The notes beneath the pieces were generated by a model. It was not told the origin of the DNA. It did not search any database and was given only the letters and a program-made list of their open reading frames with translations. The translations under genes were made by a program, and so were the position numbers. Shown here in pieces: positions 1-11,300 of a stretch of 44,295 nucleotides of DNA. Source of the DNA: an uncultured Clostridia bacterium (GTDB taxonomy: Bacteria > Bacillota > Clostridia > Saccharofermentanales > Saccharofermentanaceae). Numbering within the stretch: position 1 is the first letter of the stretch; each line of letters opens with the position of its first letter. The DNA lies in contig CAMYXL010000020.1 in the NCBI GenBank assembly GCA_947303255.1, forward strand, positions 1 to 44,295, in the 5' to 3' direction.

Positions 1-2430
1 TGGAAGCACAAATATACTTTCAGAAGGATCATCTTATTCTCCGAAGCCGACAGCAACCACAACATATACATGTGTTGTAACAGACGGATATAACACAAAG
101 ACATTCAATTTCACAGTAACTGTAAAGACAGCAACTTTGTCAGCAGAAGCAGAAAATGCAGATATAGTTGCAAAGAAGAATGATAGTGTAACTCTTAAGG
201 TAACTGGCACTTCAAACACAAATGACAATCTCACATACACATGGCAGAAGAAGAATTCAAATGGAACTTTCTCCAATGTAACGGGAGGCAATGGCAGTTC
301 GTTAAAGATCACAGCAAGTGCTTCTGCTACATACAAGTGTATTGTGAAAGATAAGCACAGTAATCAGGTTGAAGTTATTGTCAACGTCACAGTACCGACA
401 CTTAAGGCCGGAACAAACACAACTACGGCAGTTATTGGTGTTGGAGGAGACTTCTCATTCACAGCAAATGCAATAAGCAGTAATAACAGCTCGTTGTCAT
501 ATGTTTGGAAGAAGGGCTCTGAAGTAGTTGGGGCTGAAAAGACATTCAGTTCAACAGCAGAAGAGAACACAACATACACATGTGAAGTATCAGATGAATA
601 CAACAACAAGATAACTATCACATACACTGTTACAGTTCACACATTGACAGCAAGTCCGTCAGAAACATCACTTACGATCTTCAAGGGTGATGCGGCTAAC
701 ATGTCCGTAACAGCATCTTCAACAGCAGGCTCAGTAAATTGTAAGTGGTATGTAAGTGGAAGCACAAATATACTTTCAGAAGGATCATCTTATTCTCCGA
801 AGCCGACAGCATCCACAACATATACATGTGTTGTAAAAGACGGATACAATACAGAGACGTTCACTTTCACAGTAACGGTTAAGACAACAGGTTTGATAAA
901 CAACACAGATAATTCGGATAAGATCTTAAATAAGGGTGGAAATGTAACTCTTACTACTGATATTAAGTCTGACTCAGAATTAACGATTTCATATCAATGG
1001 CAGGAATATAAGAACGGAGGATTCGTTGATATTTCAGGTGCAACAAGATCTTCGTACACTGTCAGTGGTATAACTTCAAACAAGCAGTACAGATGTATTG
1101 CAAAAGACTCATATAATAATACCGAGATGATTACGTTTAATGTAATCGTTCCGAATATTATTGTCGATAATAGCAGCAATACCATCAAGATCGGTTACGG
1201 CAAGGACTTCACTCTTACCGCTTCAGCAGAATGTACGGACTCCAACGTTTCCTTGAATTACAAGTGGATGAAGGGAAACACTAATCTTGGCATTACGGGA
1301 TCAACATATTCCGGTACTGAGACAGCTAATTCGACATATTACTGTGTCGTTTCTAACGATTATGGCTATGAAGCTAAGATCAAATATTCAATAACCGTCT
1401 ACAAATTGTCTGCACAACAAAATAATACAAATCTTCAGATCTATTCCGGCGGAGAAGCATTGTTGAGTGTTGTTCAGGCATCTTCAACCTCAGGAAATAA
1501 TATCTCATATAAGTGGTATGAATACGGTAATGCTGATAATCCTATTTCTTCCAGCGGTTCTTCTATAACTGTAACACCAACTGCTTCTAAGAAATACTGT
1601 TGTGAGATTTCCGACACATATTCCACTTTGATTCTGGAGTTCAATGTAAACGTTCTTTCTTCAGTTCTTAAGGACGACACAGAACAAAAGAATATTATCC
1701 AGGGTTATGGCAAGAGTGTTACTTTACAAACCAATGTAACATGCAACTCAGGATCTGTTAATTACCAGTGGCAGAGTTTGGATGATAACGGAAAATATGT
1801 AAATATATCTTCTGCAACATCTTCCTCTTATACCACCAAAGTATATAGTTCCTGTTCTTTCAGATGCGTTGCATCAGATAATTACGGAAACGCCTTGAAT
1901 ATTGATTTCAAGGTCACTGTTCCTACACTTAAAAAGGGAACCAACAATACTACTATTACTATTAATCAGGGCGGAAGTTTCACATTGAATGCAAATGCCA
2001 TTAGCAGTAATAATAGTCAGTTGCATTATGTTTGGACGGAAGGTTCCAGTTCAGTAAATCTTGGAAGCGGTTCAAGCTACACATCAAAGGGTGAAAAGGA
2101 CACAACATATAAGTGTGTTGTAACTGATGATTATGGAAACTCCATAACTATTGAGTACAAAGTGACAGTTGTGACTTTGACCGTAAGTGGCAACGGATCT
2201 GCTTTCAATATCAAGAGCGGAGAGTCTGCAACATTGAAAGTTACCGCAAACACTACTTCAAGTAATGCGATAACTTACAAGTGGTATTCAACGGCTAACG
2301 GCAAGGAGTCCGTGATCTCAGGAGCAACTTCTTCAAGTTATGTTGCTAAGCCAAGTAGCAGTACGAAGTATCGTTGTGAAATAAGCGATAAGCTCAACAC
2401 TAAGAGCGTAAGCTTTACTGTAAATGTAGC
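1..2430 (+). repeat. Ig-domain tandem repeats in an A-B-C super-repeat of about 756 bp
   Basis: Successive Ig-like domains fall into three types, and every third domain is most alike. Bases 1-130 match 757-886 with about nine mismatches counted by eye, an exact 756-base (252-codon) offset. The B-type start at 392 recurs at 1148 (756 bases later) and at 1919 (771 bases later). The protein therefore grew by duplicating three-domain blocks rather than single domains. Confidence 0.85.
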
Positions 2431-3298
2431 AACACCTACACCGACAGCTAAACCAACGGCTAAACCTACGGCTAAACCGACTAACAAGCCGACTGCTACA
2501 CCTACAGCTAAACCAACGGCAAAGCCGACTGCTGTTCCGACTGTTGATCCTAAGGCGGACATCAGAGGATTCGTCGAAAGACTTTACAACAATGTTCTTA
2601 ACAGAGCATCTGAACCTGGCGGAATCGATTTCTGGACTAACGAACTTTATACCTACAAGGAGACGGGTGCTCAAGTAGCTGTCGGATTTATAGGAAGTAA
2701 GGAGTTTAAGGACAGAAACACAAGTGATTCTGACTTTATCGATATTCTTTACAGGACATTCTTTGATCGTGAACCTGAGTCATCAGGTAAGGCATTCTGG
2801 ATGAATCAGCTTAAGACCGGAGCTATGACAAGAGATCAGGTTGCAATGGGATTCATTGATTCTCAGGAGTGGGCTGACACCTGTGCAAGATACGGAATCC
2901 GTTCAGGCGGTTCATTTAAGTCTAAGGTTACTATCCAGCCGTCATCTCTTACATTGGCGTTTGTTGAGAGAATGTACACAACAGCTCTTGGAAGAGATTA
3001 CGACACTGCAGGAAGAGATTTCTGGGCAAAGCCTCTTGCTAATTTCGAGTTGACAGGTGAGCAGGTTGGAATTAACTTCTTTAACAGTGCTGAGATGAAG
3101 GGTTATAATCTTAGCGATTCAGAGTATATCGAGAGATTGTATCTGACATTTATGGACAGACCTTCTGATTCAGGCGGAAAGAATTTCTGGCTCAACTTCC
3201 TTAAGGAAGGACATTCCAGAGAGGAACTCGTTCTCGGCTTTACAAGAAGCGAAGAGTTCGTAAACAAGTGTATCGAGGCTAGAATATTGCCTTACTAA
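1..3298 (+). CDS. Exported Ig-like repeat protein with C-terminal DUF4214 units (5' partial)
   Basis: The frame is open from base 2, so the gene begins before the window; the visible part is about 1098 residues. It holds one partial and nine complete Ig-like beta domains of about 84 residues, each ending in an aromatic-x-Cys-x-x-x-(D/N) strand and a hydrophobic T-V-T-V-type strand. A Thr/Pro/Lys/Ala linker follows (bases about 2430-2550), then two DUF4214-type helical units from about base 2554 to the stop. Hallmarks of these units are F-V-E-R-(L/M)-Y, F-W and the closing E-W...C..YGI and EF...C.EARILPY segments. No sortase motif or membrane anchor follows the DUF4214 region, so these units may hold the protein at the surface (inference). 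Base composition is more AT-rich than in the gene at 5337. Role unknown; a surface adhesin or stalk is the simplest reading. The signal peptide is expected upstream of the window. Confidence 0.85.
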   Translation, partial: GSTNILSEGSSYSPKPTATTTYTCVVTDGYNTKTFNFTVTVKTATLSAEAENADIVAKKNDSVTLKVTGTSNTNDNLTYTWQKKNSNGTFSNVTGGNGSSLKITASASATYKCIVKDKHSNQVEVIVNVTVPTLKAGTNTTTAVIGVGGDFSFTANAISSNNSSLSYVWKKGSEVVGAEKTFSSTAEENTTYTCEVSDEYNNKITITYTVTVHTLTASPSETSLTIFKGDAANMSVTASSTAGSVNCKWYVSGSTNILSEGSSYSPKPTASTTYTCVVKDGYNTETFTFTVTVKTTGLINNTDNSDKILNKGGNVTLTTDIKSDSELTISYQWQEYKNGGFVDISGATRSSYTVSGITSNKQYRCIAKDSYNNTEMITFNVIVPNIIVDNSSNTIKIGYGKDFTLTASAECTDSNVSLNYKWMKGNTNLGITGSTYSGTETANSTYYCVVSNDYGYEAKIKYSITVYKLSAQQNNTNLQIYSGGEALLSVVQASSTSGNNISYKWYEYGNADNPISSSGSSITVTPTASKKYCCEISDTYSTLILEFNVNVLSSVLKDDTEQKNIIQGYGKSVTLQTNVTCNSGSVNYQWQSLDDNGKYVNISSATSSSYTTKVYSSCSFRCVASDNYGNALNIDFKVTVPTLKKGTNNTTITINQGGSFTLNANAISSNNSQLHYVWTEGSSSVNLGSGSSYTSKGEKDTTYKCVVTDDYGNSITIEYKVTVVTLTVSGNGSAFNIKSGESATLKVTANTTSSNAITYKWYSTANGKESVISGATSSSYVAKPSSSTKYRCEISDKLNTKSVSFTVNVATPTPTAKPTAKPTAKPTNKPTATPTAKPTAKPTAVPTVDPKADIRGFVERLYNNVLNRASEPGGIDFWTNELYTYKETGAQVAVGFIGSKEFKDRNTSDSDFIDILYRTFFDREPESSGKAFWMNQLKTGAMTRDQVAMGFIDSQEWADTCARYGIRSGGSFKSKVTIQPSSLTLAFVERMYTTALGRDYDTAGRDFWAKPLANFELTGEQVGINFFNSAEMKGYNLSDSEYIERLYLTFMDRPSDSGGKNFWLNFLKEGHSREELVLGFTRSEEFVNKCIEARILPY

Positions 3299-3325
3299 AA
3301 ATACCTAATATTGGAGGAAACTTTT

Positions 3326-5191
3326 TTGAAACACAGTATCCTGACAAAGGCAAGGTTTTTATCGCTTGTCTTAACGATCATTATGGTCTTGGGCATTGTA
3401 GCAGTGCCTGTATCGGCCGGTACCAAACTTACGATTAACGTCAAGATCACTTATGATCAAGTCGAAGCCCGTAAGATGTTGAGCAGTATCAACAACATGC
3501 GTAAGAATGATGCATGGCTTTGGAAATCAAGTACGGGTGATGAGAAGGAAAATATAAGCGGACTAAGTCAGCTTACTTATGATTACTCTCTCGAAAAGAT
3601 TGCCATACAAAGAGCTGAAGAATTGGCACAGAGATTTGAAACAGGAATCAGACCAGACGGTTCAGGTTTCAACACGATCAAGATCGATAAAGTCACTTCT
3701 GAAGGTGAGTGTATCTGTTCAGGATGTTCCAGTGTTACATCTGCATTCTATTACTGGGAAGAGAGTAATGAACCTAACCATTATCAGGCTAACAGAGCGA
3801 TGCTTCTTGATTCGGATTTTAAAGCGGTAGGAATTGCTCACGTTAAGTATGGCGATACTGATTTCTGGACGCTTGAATTCGGAAGTGCAAACAGCGGAAC
3901 GCCTAAGACGACTGCCAGGACAGGAACATCAACAAAATCCATCACATTGGATAGTGATAAGGACAACTACAGACTGGCTGTTAAGATCGGTGAAGAAAAC
4001 AAGATCAGCATGAGAGTCGGCGATGAGATAGATATGCCTAAGATCTATGTCAAAGTTGTATATGGCGGAGAAAGTGAGATCCCTATTTCGGCCTCAGACT
4101 GCAGTTTCACTTATGAATTTGAATCAGAGTACATAGATGTTTCAAACGGAAAGATAAAGGCGCTCGCAAAGACACCGACTACTTTCCTGACGATCAAGGG
4201 TACTTACCAGGGAATGAGCTTTTCTAATGCTGCTATAGTAGTTGTTATGGGTGCATCCAGTTCTTCCGGTTCCGGTTCCTCCGGCTCATCCGGATCAGGT
4301 TCTTCAGGATCTTCCGGTTCCGGTACAACAACACCGTCCGGAGGCTCATCATCAGGTTCGGGATCTTCTTCCGGCGGTTCCTCTTCAGGATCCGGTTCTT
4401 CACAGAATCCTGCAGCTCCGACCGTCGTTGTAACACAGAATGATCCTACGGCTGATGCGATCACGAATTTTGTAAGAAGAGTTTACAGAAGCGTTCTCGG
4501 AAGAGAGGGCGAGGATGAGGGCGTTAACTATTGGATCAATGCTCTTTATAACTATCAGGTATCCGGTGCTGATCTTGCGATGCAGTTTGTAACCAGTAAG
4601 GAATACACGGATAAGGGCACAAGTAATGATCAGTTCGTTGAGATGCTCTACAGCGCATTTTTCGGAAGGGCTTCTGATACGGACGGAAAGAATTACTGGC
4701 TGTCTCAGTTGAGCGGAGGTGTTTCCAGAGAAGAGGTCGCTAAGGGATTTGTTAATTCCAAGGAATGGGCTAATACCTGTGCTGAGTACGGTATCAGATC
4801 CGGCGGAACACAGAAGCCGACTGTGAATATCGATCCGACTGCGGATACTTATGCGTTTGTTGAGAGAATGTACACCAAGGCTTTCAAGCGTGCATCAGAT
4901 AATGGCGGACTTGAGTATTGGTCAGGACTTCTTGCAAATTACACGACAACAGGTGAAGCAGTTGCAATGGAATTCTTTATGAGTCCTGAGATGGAAAGCT
5001 ATAACTTAAGTGATGAGGAATTCCTCGAAAGGCTTTATCTGACATTCATGGATCGTGAATCTGAGCCTGACGGCAGAGCATTCTGGCTCAACGAAATGAA
5101 GACGATGAGCAGAAGAGAGGTAGTTCAGTGCTTCGCGAAGAGTGAAGAGTTCAGACTCAAATGTATAAAGGCAAGAATACTTCCTTGCTGA
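3326..5191 (+). CDS. Secreted CAP-domain protein with Ser/Gly linker and DUF4214 units
   Basis: I chose the TTG at 3326 because GGAGG at 3313-3317 lies 8 bases before it; a TTG at 3311 is in frame but overlaps that ribosome binding site. The 621-residue product has a signal peptide (basic start, hydrophobic core, cleavage near the VSA-G at about residues 29-32). A CAP/SCP-like domain (about 40-190) contains RPDGSGF and a closing F-W-T-L-E-F strand. A beta domain (about 195-305), a Ser/Gly-rich linker (about 309-360) and two DUF4214 units (about 373-621) ending in KARILPC follow. The CAP domain lacks the usual His before R-P-D-G-S, so any activity is uncertain. It sits 27 bases after the Ig-repeat gene, probably in the same transcript, and a terminator follows directly. 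Function unknown; a cell-wall-associated role is typical of bacterial CAP proteins. Confidence 0.85.
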   Translation: MKHSILTKARFLSLVLTIIMVLGIVAVPVSAGTKLTINVKITYDQVEARKMLSSINNMRKNDAWLWKSSTGDEKENISGLSQLTYDYSLEKIAIQRAEELAQRFETGIRPDGSGFNTIKIDKVTSEGECICSGCSSVTSAFYYWEESNEPNHYQANRAMLLDSDFKAVGIAHVKYGDTDFWTLEFGSANSGTPKTTARTGTSTKSITLDSDKDNYRLAVKIGEENKISMRVGDEIDMPKIYVKVVYGGESEIPISASDCSFTYEFESEYIDVSNGKIKALAKTPTTFLTIKGTYQGMSFSNAAIVVVMGASSSSGSGSSGSSGSGSSGSSGSGTTTPSGGSSSGSGSSSGGSSSGSGSSQNPAAPTVVVTQNDPTADAITNFVRRVYRSVLGREGEDEGVNYWINALYNYQVSGADLAMQFVTSKEYTDKGTSNDQFVEMLYSAFFGRASDTDGKNYWLSQLSGGVSREEVAKGFVNSKEWANTCAEYGIRSGGTQKPTVNIDPTADTYAFVERMYTKAFKRASDNGGLEYWSGLLANYTTTGEAVAMEFFMSPEMESYNLSDEEFLERLYLTFMDRESEPDGRAFWLNEMKTMSRREVVQCFAKSEEFRLKCIKARILPC

Positions 5192-5205
5192 TGGTTGAAA
5201 AACAG

Positions 5206-5230
5206 GCCCTCCTATGAAGGAGGGCTTTTT
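5206..5230 (+). terminator. Rho-independent terminator
   Basis: A perfect 8-bp stem (GCCCTCCT / AGGAGGGC) with an ATGA loop is followed by five T residues. It lies 15 bases after the stop of the CAP-domain gene and separates it from the giant repeat gene. Confidence 0.9.
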
Positions 5231-5293
5231 CGTGCAGTAAGATTAACATTTTGTAACAAATAAATTGTCGCATTTATTTTATATATTCGAGGG

Positions 5294-5302
5294 TGATATA
5301 AT
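5294..5302 (+). promoter_or_regulatory. Extended -10 promoter for the giant repeat protein
   Basis: TGATATAAT is a consensus extended -10 (TGnTATAAT), 34 bases before the ATG and just downstream of a terminator. No good -35 is seen at 16-18 bp. The gene's ribosome binding site GGAGGGGG (5325-5332) follows. Confidence 0.6.
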
Positions 5303-5336
5303 ACTAGTGCCATTTTGTGAGTTTGGAGGGGGCCAA

Positions 5337-8300
5337 ATGGGCAAACGTTTGATACGCCCTAGATATCTTATTTTGGTGCTTACAACGGCTTTGCTGCTGG
5401 GGTTTTACTCGGCTGACTTGAAAGCTGCCTCCATACTGAACTGCTCTGTTACGGGCATGTATAATCAGGTCAGTGCCAGGGCGTGCTATGAGCTCATAAG
5501 AGACTGGCGAAATAATGGCGGAGATACAAGATGGTATTGGAACAAAGATAATACCACCAAGACGATCGTTACTAATCCCAAGGAATTAAATTACAGCTAC
5601 AATCTTGAACAGATCGCTATGCAGCGAGCTATTGAATATACGATAGCTAATAGTCACGATAGACCTAATGGCAGCGAATTTTCCACTTGTACGTATAACG
5701 GTACGAGGTCTTATGGAGAGTGTCTTTTCAGGGCAACGGCAGGCTATTATGACGCGGAAGATGTTTTGGAGTTTTGGAAAGAGGAAAACTATCAGTGGGG
5801 AGGACAAGGTCACAGAAGATGCATCCTTAATCCGGATTATGACCTGATCGGAATCGCAAGCGTAACGGTCAACGGATTCGATTACTGGGCCTTGGAGATG
5901 GGTGCTGAACACGACAGCTGTACTGTAGGTACGTACGTAAGTCCATATGTAGGAGCATTGACGAAGACTTTTGACATCAATATGGATGAAGTCCCGCTTG
6001 ATGCTATGCTGACCTTGGACGAACAATCGATGATCTGTTATCTCGATACTCCGACATATGATCTTCCAAGTGTAAATGTAAGAGTTAAAAAGGCTAATCA
6101 GGGTGTAACCAACGGAGCTCCGCTCAACAGTTCCCAGTATGAACTGACATGGACTTCGGGCAACAGTTCGATAGCAAAGATAGAGAACGGAAAGATCGTT
6201 CCGGTCAAAGACGGATCGGTCACGATAAATGCAGTGGCTAAGATAGGAGACAATGTTACCTCCAATGTTGCCACGTTGTCCGTAAAAGTTGAGAAGAGAT
6301 CCATTACGGGAGCTACCGTTGTGGAGATAGCTGACAGGACATACACGGGAAATGAGATACGTCCTGAGCCTGTCGTAAAGATGGGTAATGTTACGCTTAT
6401 AAAGGACACCGATTATCAGCTCGCTTATAGTGATAATGTCGATGTGGATGATAATGCGACGATCATCATTACGGGTAAGGGAAAATACAAGGATCAGACG
6501 ACGGCATCATTCAAGATCGTTCCGAGAGATATATCGGAGGCAACGGCTAATGATGTAGCATCTATTGTTTTCGATGATGAGTATCATCAGCCTTTGATCA
6601 CGCTGACGTATAACGGAGTTGTTCTGGGTTCTGCGGATTACTCGAAATCGGCGTCTTTCTTCAAGGATGTCGGAGATTATCAGGTTACGATAGACGGTAA
6701 GGGAAATTTCTGCGGCAGCAAGAAGGTGGATTTCAGCATAACGCCAAGGGACATCGTGAATTGCACTGCAGAAGAGATCGCCGATCAGGTCTATACGGGC
6801 GAAGCGATCACTCCGTTTGTTGATGTGTATGACGGAGAAGATATTCTCGATGAATCCAATTATGATGTCTCATATTCCGCGAATATCGTTCCTTCGGAAG
6901 TTACGGTGACGATCTCGGGTAAGGGCAATTACACGGGAACCCTGACCACGACCTTCAATATCACGAGGAAGGATATCTCCACAGTCGATATTGATTACGA
7001 GACGGAGTTTACGTATAGCGAGGGCGAGCAGATATGTCCGAGCGTTAACATGTCATTTAATGAGAAGCCGCTTCTCGAGGATGTTGATTTTGAATTGCAA
7101 TATCCTGAGAACGTTAATGTGGGAGAAGGTCAGATAATCGTTCACGGTATCGGATTCTTCTGCGGCGAGAAGATCCTGACGTTCAATATCGTTCCGAAGG
7201 ACCTGTCGGGATTTACATATGAACCTGTCGATCCGGTAACTTATACCGGCAGCGCGCTGGAGCCTGAGTTCGTAATAAGCGGCACCAAGGAAACGCTGGA
7301 GAAAGATAAGGATTACGAAGTTGAGTTCGCGGATAATGTCAACAAGGGAACAGCAACGGTGACTGTTACCGGTAAGGGTAACTACACCGGTACGATGACG
7401 TGTGTTTTCGAGATAGAAGGAAAAGATATCGGAAAATGCAGTTCGTATGTGATCGAAGATCAGACTTTTGAGAATGCTCAGATCAAGCCTGAAGTAACCA
7501 TAACTGATGGCGAGACGGTCCTTGCCGAGGGCGCGGACTACACTCTGGAGTACGGCGAGAACATCAACGCCGGAACCGGAACCGTAACAGCCAAGGGCAT
7601 AGGCAACTACAAGGGAGAGGTCATCATATCATTCAATATCCTTTCCATGTCTCTCGAAAACGTTTCCGTATCGGCGATCGAAGGTGTTACTTACACAGGC
7701 GAGCAGCATACTCCGTCTGTAACCGTTACGAACGGCGAGACGGTCCTTGTCGAAAACACTGATTATGAGATCGTTTACGGCGAAAACATCCTTAAGGGTG
7801 AAGGAACTGTAACGGTCAAGGGAATCGGAAATTACTGTTCCGAGAGGGAAGTCAAGTTTGCTATCCTTCCTAAGAACATCAACGATACATCGATCTCGGA
7901 GATCGATTCGCAGATCGTTACAGGCTCGCCTATCGAGCCGTCGGTCACGGTGCTTGACGGATCCAAGATCCTCGAGAACGGAACAGATTATAAGATCTCA
8001 TTTGAGGACAACACCGAGCCCGGAACGGCAACGGTGATCATAGAAGGTCTCGGAAATTACACGGGCTTTGCAGAAAAGACATTCCAGATCTGCGCGAAGG
8101 ATCTGTCGAACCTCACGGTCGATCCGGTCCCTGCACAGAAGTATAACGAAGGCGAACCGGTATGTCCGAAGATCGTCATAAGAAACGGCGAGTATGTTCT
8201 CATTGAGGGAGAAGATTACGAAGTAACTTACGATCAGAATTCCGAGATCGGAACAGCACAGATAACTGTTACGGGAAAAGGCGATTACGCAGGTGAACTG

Positions 8301-11300
8301 ATCATCGAGTATACAATCGCCAAGGATACGGTCTACGATCTGACGATCGAGAATATTGATCCTGTAGTCTATACGGGACTTGAGTGTACGCCTGATCCTG
8401 TTGTAAGTGACGGCGAGACCATCCTCACACGCGACACGGATTATGAGCTTACATATTCGCAGAATATAGATGCGGGAACAGCCAAGATACTTCTTAAGGG
8501 TATCAACGATTACGCAGGCGAGATCGAACTGACATTTTCTATCCTTCCTGTAGACATTGAAGATCTGGCTATTACGGGTATCGCTTCTGAGACTGAATTT
8601 ACGGGTGAGAGTAAAACTGTTGCTCCGGTTATCGTTTTCGATACGTATGAGCTTCAGATAGGAACGGATTACATCATTACCTATGCGGATAATATCAATG
8701 CGGGAACTGCTTCATACACCATAAGCGGAATCGGTAATTTCACGGGTACTGTAGAGGGCACATTCGAGATCACGACAATGGACATCGGCTCTCTGACCTT
8801 TGAAGAGATCGGATCCCAGGTCTATACGGGATCAGCACTTAAGCCTGATGTAGTTATCAGGAACGGTGAGATCATGCTCGATCCTGAATCTGACTACGAG
8901 GTCATCTGCGAAGGTGCGATCGTTGCGGGAACTCATCCTGTAACCGTTAACGGAACAGGAAACTACAGCGGAACGAAGACGCTGGAGTTCGCAATAAGTG
9001 CCAAGGATATCTCTGACCTTGAAGCTGAAGAGATAGCAGATATTACTTATACGGGATCTGAGATCAAGCCTGCCCCTGTCATTAAGTACGGAGAACTGGT
9101 ACTCACAGACGAAGATTATGATCTGACATATAGCGAGAACGTTGATGTCGGATCGGCTTCCGTCCTCGTTGAAGGTAAGGGAAACTATTCAGGAAGCATC
9201 ACGCTGGGATTTAATATCACGGCAGCGGATATTTCCGATTACGACGTATCGGGCCTTAGTGAGAAGACCTATACGGGAATGCCTCTCATGTGCGACATCG
9301 AGGTATCGAATGGCGAGTTGGTACTTGATCCTTCGACGGACTATTCCGTTTTCTATAAGAACAACACTAACGCCGGAACTGCGGAAGTCACCATCGTCGG
9401 AGGCGGCAACTACACAGGTTCCATAGATAAGACATTTAGTATCGCTGCCATGAGCATCGAGAACATGACAGTTGAGCAGATCGCTGATGAGACTTATACA
9501 GGTTCTCCTGTAACGCCTGTTGTCGTGATCAAGAACGGCGAGACAGAGCTTAACAGCGAGACGGATATTACCGTAAGCTGCAGCGATAACGTCAACGTCG
9601 GCGAGGCTTCAGTCCTTATCGAAGGTACCGGCAACTTCTGCGGTATCCTGAATTCCACATTCAATATCGTTCCGAAGGACGGTTCGGCTCTTACTGTCGA
9701 GCCTATTGAAGATGCTGTCTACACAGGCGATCCTGTTGAGCCTTCAGTCGTTATCAAGGACGGCGAAGTTACTTTGAGCGAGGATCAGTACGATCTTAGT
9801 TATTCGAACAACACCGCCAAGGGCGAAGCTTCGATATTGATCCAATATAAGGGCAACTACACGGGAACAGAGAATGCAACGTTTAATATCGTAAGTAAGA
9901 CTGTCGAAGACCTCACGATCAACGATATTCCTGAAGCAGAATATACTGGCTCTCCTATCTATCCTGCGGTTATTGTCTATGACGGTGAGACAGCTGTCTC
10001 ACAGGATGACTATAAGATCTACTTCTCGAGCAACACAAATGCAGGCGAGGCGACAATAAGGATCGAGGGCCAGAACAACTATTCCGGTTCCAAGAGCTTC
10101 ACGTTCAAGATCAATGCCAAGGATATCTCCGGATTTGACTTGAGCGGCATCACGGGCGAGATGACATATACGGGTTCCGAGATCACTCAGAGCGTGGTCG
10201 TAAGTGACGGCAACACAGACCTCGGTTCATCAGATTATGACGTAACTTACACGAACAATATCAATGTGGGCGAGGCCAAGGTTACCGTTGAAGGTAGGGG
10301 TAACTACAAGGGCAAGATCGAAGCAACATTCAATATCACAAAGAAGGACTTCGATTCCGTCACTGTCGACTCCATCCCTGACCAGGCATTTACTGAGGGC
10401 TACATCTGTCCTGAGATCACCGTTAAGGACGGCAGCAGGACTTTGGTCGAGAATACGGATTACAAGGTCTCCTTCAGCGGCAACAAAGCGATCGGCGAAG
10501 GTCGGATCACTGTAACAGGTATCGGAAACTATGACGGCATCAAGGATGTTACGTTCAAGATCGTTCAGAAGAACGTGACAGCCCTCGACATCAGCTCCAT
10601 ATCGTCTCAGACTTATAACGGCAGCGCCTTTACTCCTAAGCCGACAGTCAAGAACGGCAATACGACTCTGAAGGAAGGAACCGATTACACGATCTCCTAT
10701 TCCAACAACGTAAATGCCGGCACTGCAACAGTCACTATCACGGGCAAGGGAAACTACACAGGCTCCAAGTCAGTATCTTTCTCCATCTCGAAAAAGACCG
10801 TCTCCGGTCTTACGATAAGCTCTGTATCCGCTCAGGAATACACGGGCAAAGCGATCACTCCTAAGCCGACAGTCAAGGACGGCAGCAAGACGCTTACAGA
10901 GGGCACTGACTACAGGCTCTCATACAAGAACAATACCAACTCCGGAACGGCAACGATAACCGTTACGGGTGCAGGAAACTACAGCGGAACCAAGGACGTC
11001 ACCTTCACCATCAAGGCGAAGCCGACTCCTACTCCGACAGCTAAGCCGGCGACTCCGACGCCTACGGCTAAGCCGACCTCCACATCTACACCTACGCCTA
11101 AGCCGACTCCGACTGAGGCGCCTAAGGATGCGAAGTCCGATATCAGAGGATTCGTGGAGCGACTTTACAACTGCGTTCTCGGCAGACCGTCTGAACCGGG
11201 CGGAATCGACTTCTGGACTGACGAACTCTACGAATTCAGACAGACTGGTGCGCAGGTTGCAGTCGGATTTATCGGAAGTAAGGAATTCAAGGACAGGAAC

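Noticed and set aside
2440..2550. Short tandem repeats that might suggest a CRISPR array
   Set aside because: They are in-frame Thr-Pro-Lys/Ala codon repeats with no unique spacers, part of a linker; the same applies at 11020-11130 and 33750-33810.
2333..2674. Minus-strand frames with Val/Ala/Gly or Arg/Ser repeats
   Set aside because: They are artefacts of the Thr/Pro/Lys linker codons in the Ig-repeat gene and lack ribosome sites.
4204..4464. Minus-strand open frame rich in Pro and Glu
   Set aside because: It is the mirror of the Ser/Gly-rich linker of the CAP-domain gene; it has no ribosome site and overlaps a well-supported gene.
5265..5336. Upstream in-frame start extending the giant repeat protein by 24 residues
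   Set aside because: It would begin before the -10 element, and the ATG at 5337 has a strong ribosome site followed by a proper signal peptide.
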